From NCBI RefSeq assembly GCF_002843305.1, contig NZ_PGSG01000114.1, forward strand, positions 1-64,000: a stretch of DNA of 64,000 bases. Reading direction: 5' to 3'. The notes below the pieces were generated by a model, which did no database searches, was not told the DNA's origin, and saw nothing but the letters and a program-made list of their open reading frames with translations. Of this stretch, positions 63,603-64,000 are shown one piece after another; positions within the stretch are counted from its first letter, which is position 1, and each line of letters opens with the position of its first letter. The position numbers were made by a program, and so were the translations under genes. This DNA is from Streptomyces barkulensis. GTDB lineage: Bacteria > Actinomycetota > Actinomycetes > Streptomycetales > Streptomycetaceae.

Positions 63603-64000
63603 TCAGCGGGCGAACACCCCCGCCTGGGAGGCGAGGTCCAGGAAGTACTGCGGGGCCACGCCCAGCACCAGGGTGACCGCCACACCGACGGCGATCGCCG
63701 TGGTGGTCAGCGGGCTCGGCACCGCGACCGACGGCCCCTCCACCTTCGGCTCGCTGAAGAACATCAGGACGATGACGCGGATGTAGAAGAACGCCGCGAT
63801 GGCCGAGGCGATCACGCCCACGACCACCAGCGCCCCCGCGCCGCCCTCCGCCGCCGCCTTGAACACCGCGAACTTGCCCGCGAACCCTGAGGTCAGCGGG
63901 ATCCCCGCGAAGGCCAGCAGGAAGACCGCGAAGACCGCGGCCACCAGCGGGGAGCGGCGCCCCAGACCGGCCCACTTGGACAGATGCGTGGCCTCGCCGC
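63603..64000 (-). CDS. nuoN: NuoN of another complex I cluster, 3' part only
   Basis: The last 132 residues of a NuoN-type subunit run into the window edge; the visible part has SKWAGLGRRSPLVAAVFAVF, SLTSG-like LTSGFAGKFAVFKAAAEGG and FYIRVIVLMFFSEPK. It differs from the NuoN at 38209-39735, so this genome has two copies. It is probably the last gene of a full 14-gene nuo operon that continues to the right. It converges with the lipoprotein gene. Confidence 0.88.
   Translation of the reverse strand, partial: GEATHLSKWAGLGRRSPLVAAVFAVFLLAFAGIPLTSGFAGKFAVFKAAAEGGAGALVVVGVIASAIAAFFYIRVIVLMFFSEPKVEGPSVAVPSPLTTTAIAVGVAVTLVLGVAPQYFLDLASQAGVFAR

Overview
The window is a high-GC actinobacterial chromosome segment, almost certainly from a Streptomyces. 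The reasons are the codon bias, frequent GTG/TTG starts, rpsL-rpsG-fusA-tuf and secE-nusG-rplKA-rplJL-rpoBC blocks close to each other, a second partial complex I cluster, KorAB next to a two-component pair, and an aminopeptidase close to the S. griseus SGAP enzyme. Most of it is conserved core chromosome, with small accessory insertions at the left end and a few decayed loci. All calls come from reading the sequence; no database search was run.

Left accessory part (1-8100): a complete IS5-type element (1-901, perfect 18-bp inverted repeats), a small exported protein, a PASTA-like lipoprotein, an anti-sigma-type ATPase, a XRE regulator, a Pro-rich winged-helix protein, an excisionase-like-HTH/PIN toxin-antitoxin pair, and an MmpS-like lipoprotein with a decayed copy of its own 3' end nearby.

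Information-processing core (8200-26300, all on the minus strand): tuf, fusA, rpsG, rpsL (str operon); a DUF1707/DUF4190 membrane protein; rpoC, rpoB; rplL, rplJ with a candidate L10 leader; rplA, rplK; nusG, secE and tRNA-Trp. Terminators and sigma-70-type promoters can be placed at several gaps.

Middle (26500-38100): aminotransferase, adenosine deaminase, murB, a two-gene MaoC-type dehydratase pair, rpmG, tRNA-Met, tRNA-Thr, a CodA-like amidohydrolase that lacks several metal ligands, an NAD(P)-binding protein whose stop codon lies in the CTAG flank of a 177-bp MITE-like palindrome, tRNA-Tyr, yajQ, a lipoprotein, a membrane-anchored Mrr-type nuclease, a YccF protein and htpX.

Respiratory part (38200-54000): a tightly overlapping ten-gene complex I-like operon, nuoA-B-C-H-I-J-K-L-M-N, with no nuoD, E, F or G. 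It is divergent from a sensor kinase, a response regulator and korAB (2-oxoacid:ferredoxin oxidoreductase). The arrangement suggests, as an inference, a ferredoxin-fed or hybrid complex. The end of another nuoN, probably from the main 14-gene operon, enters at the right edge.

Right part (54200-64000): RarD-type transporter, secreted M28 aminopeptidase, a CGNR regulator divergent from a VOC protein across a palindromic operator candidate, an internally deleted ABC transporter remnant beside a LolA/DUF2092-like protein, a long-chain polyprenyl diphosphate synthase (probably for the menaquinone tail), fumarylacetoacetase and a lipoprotein.
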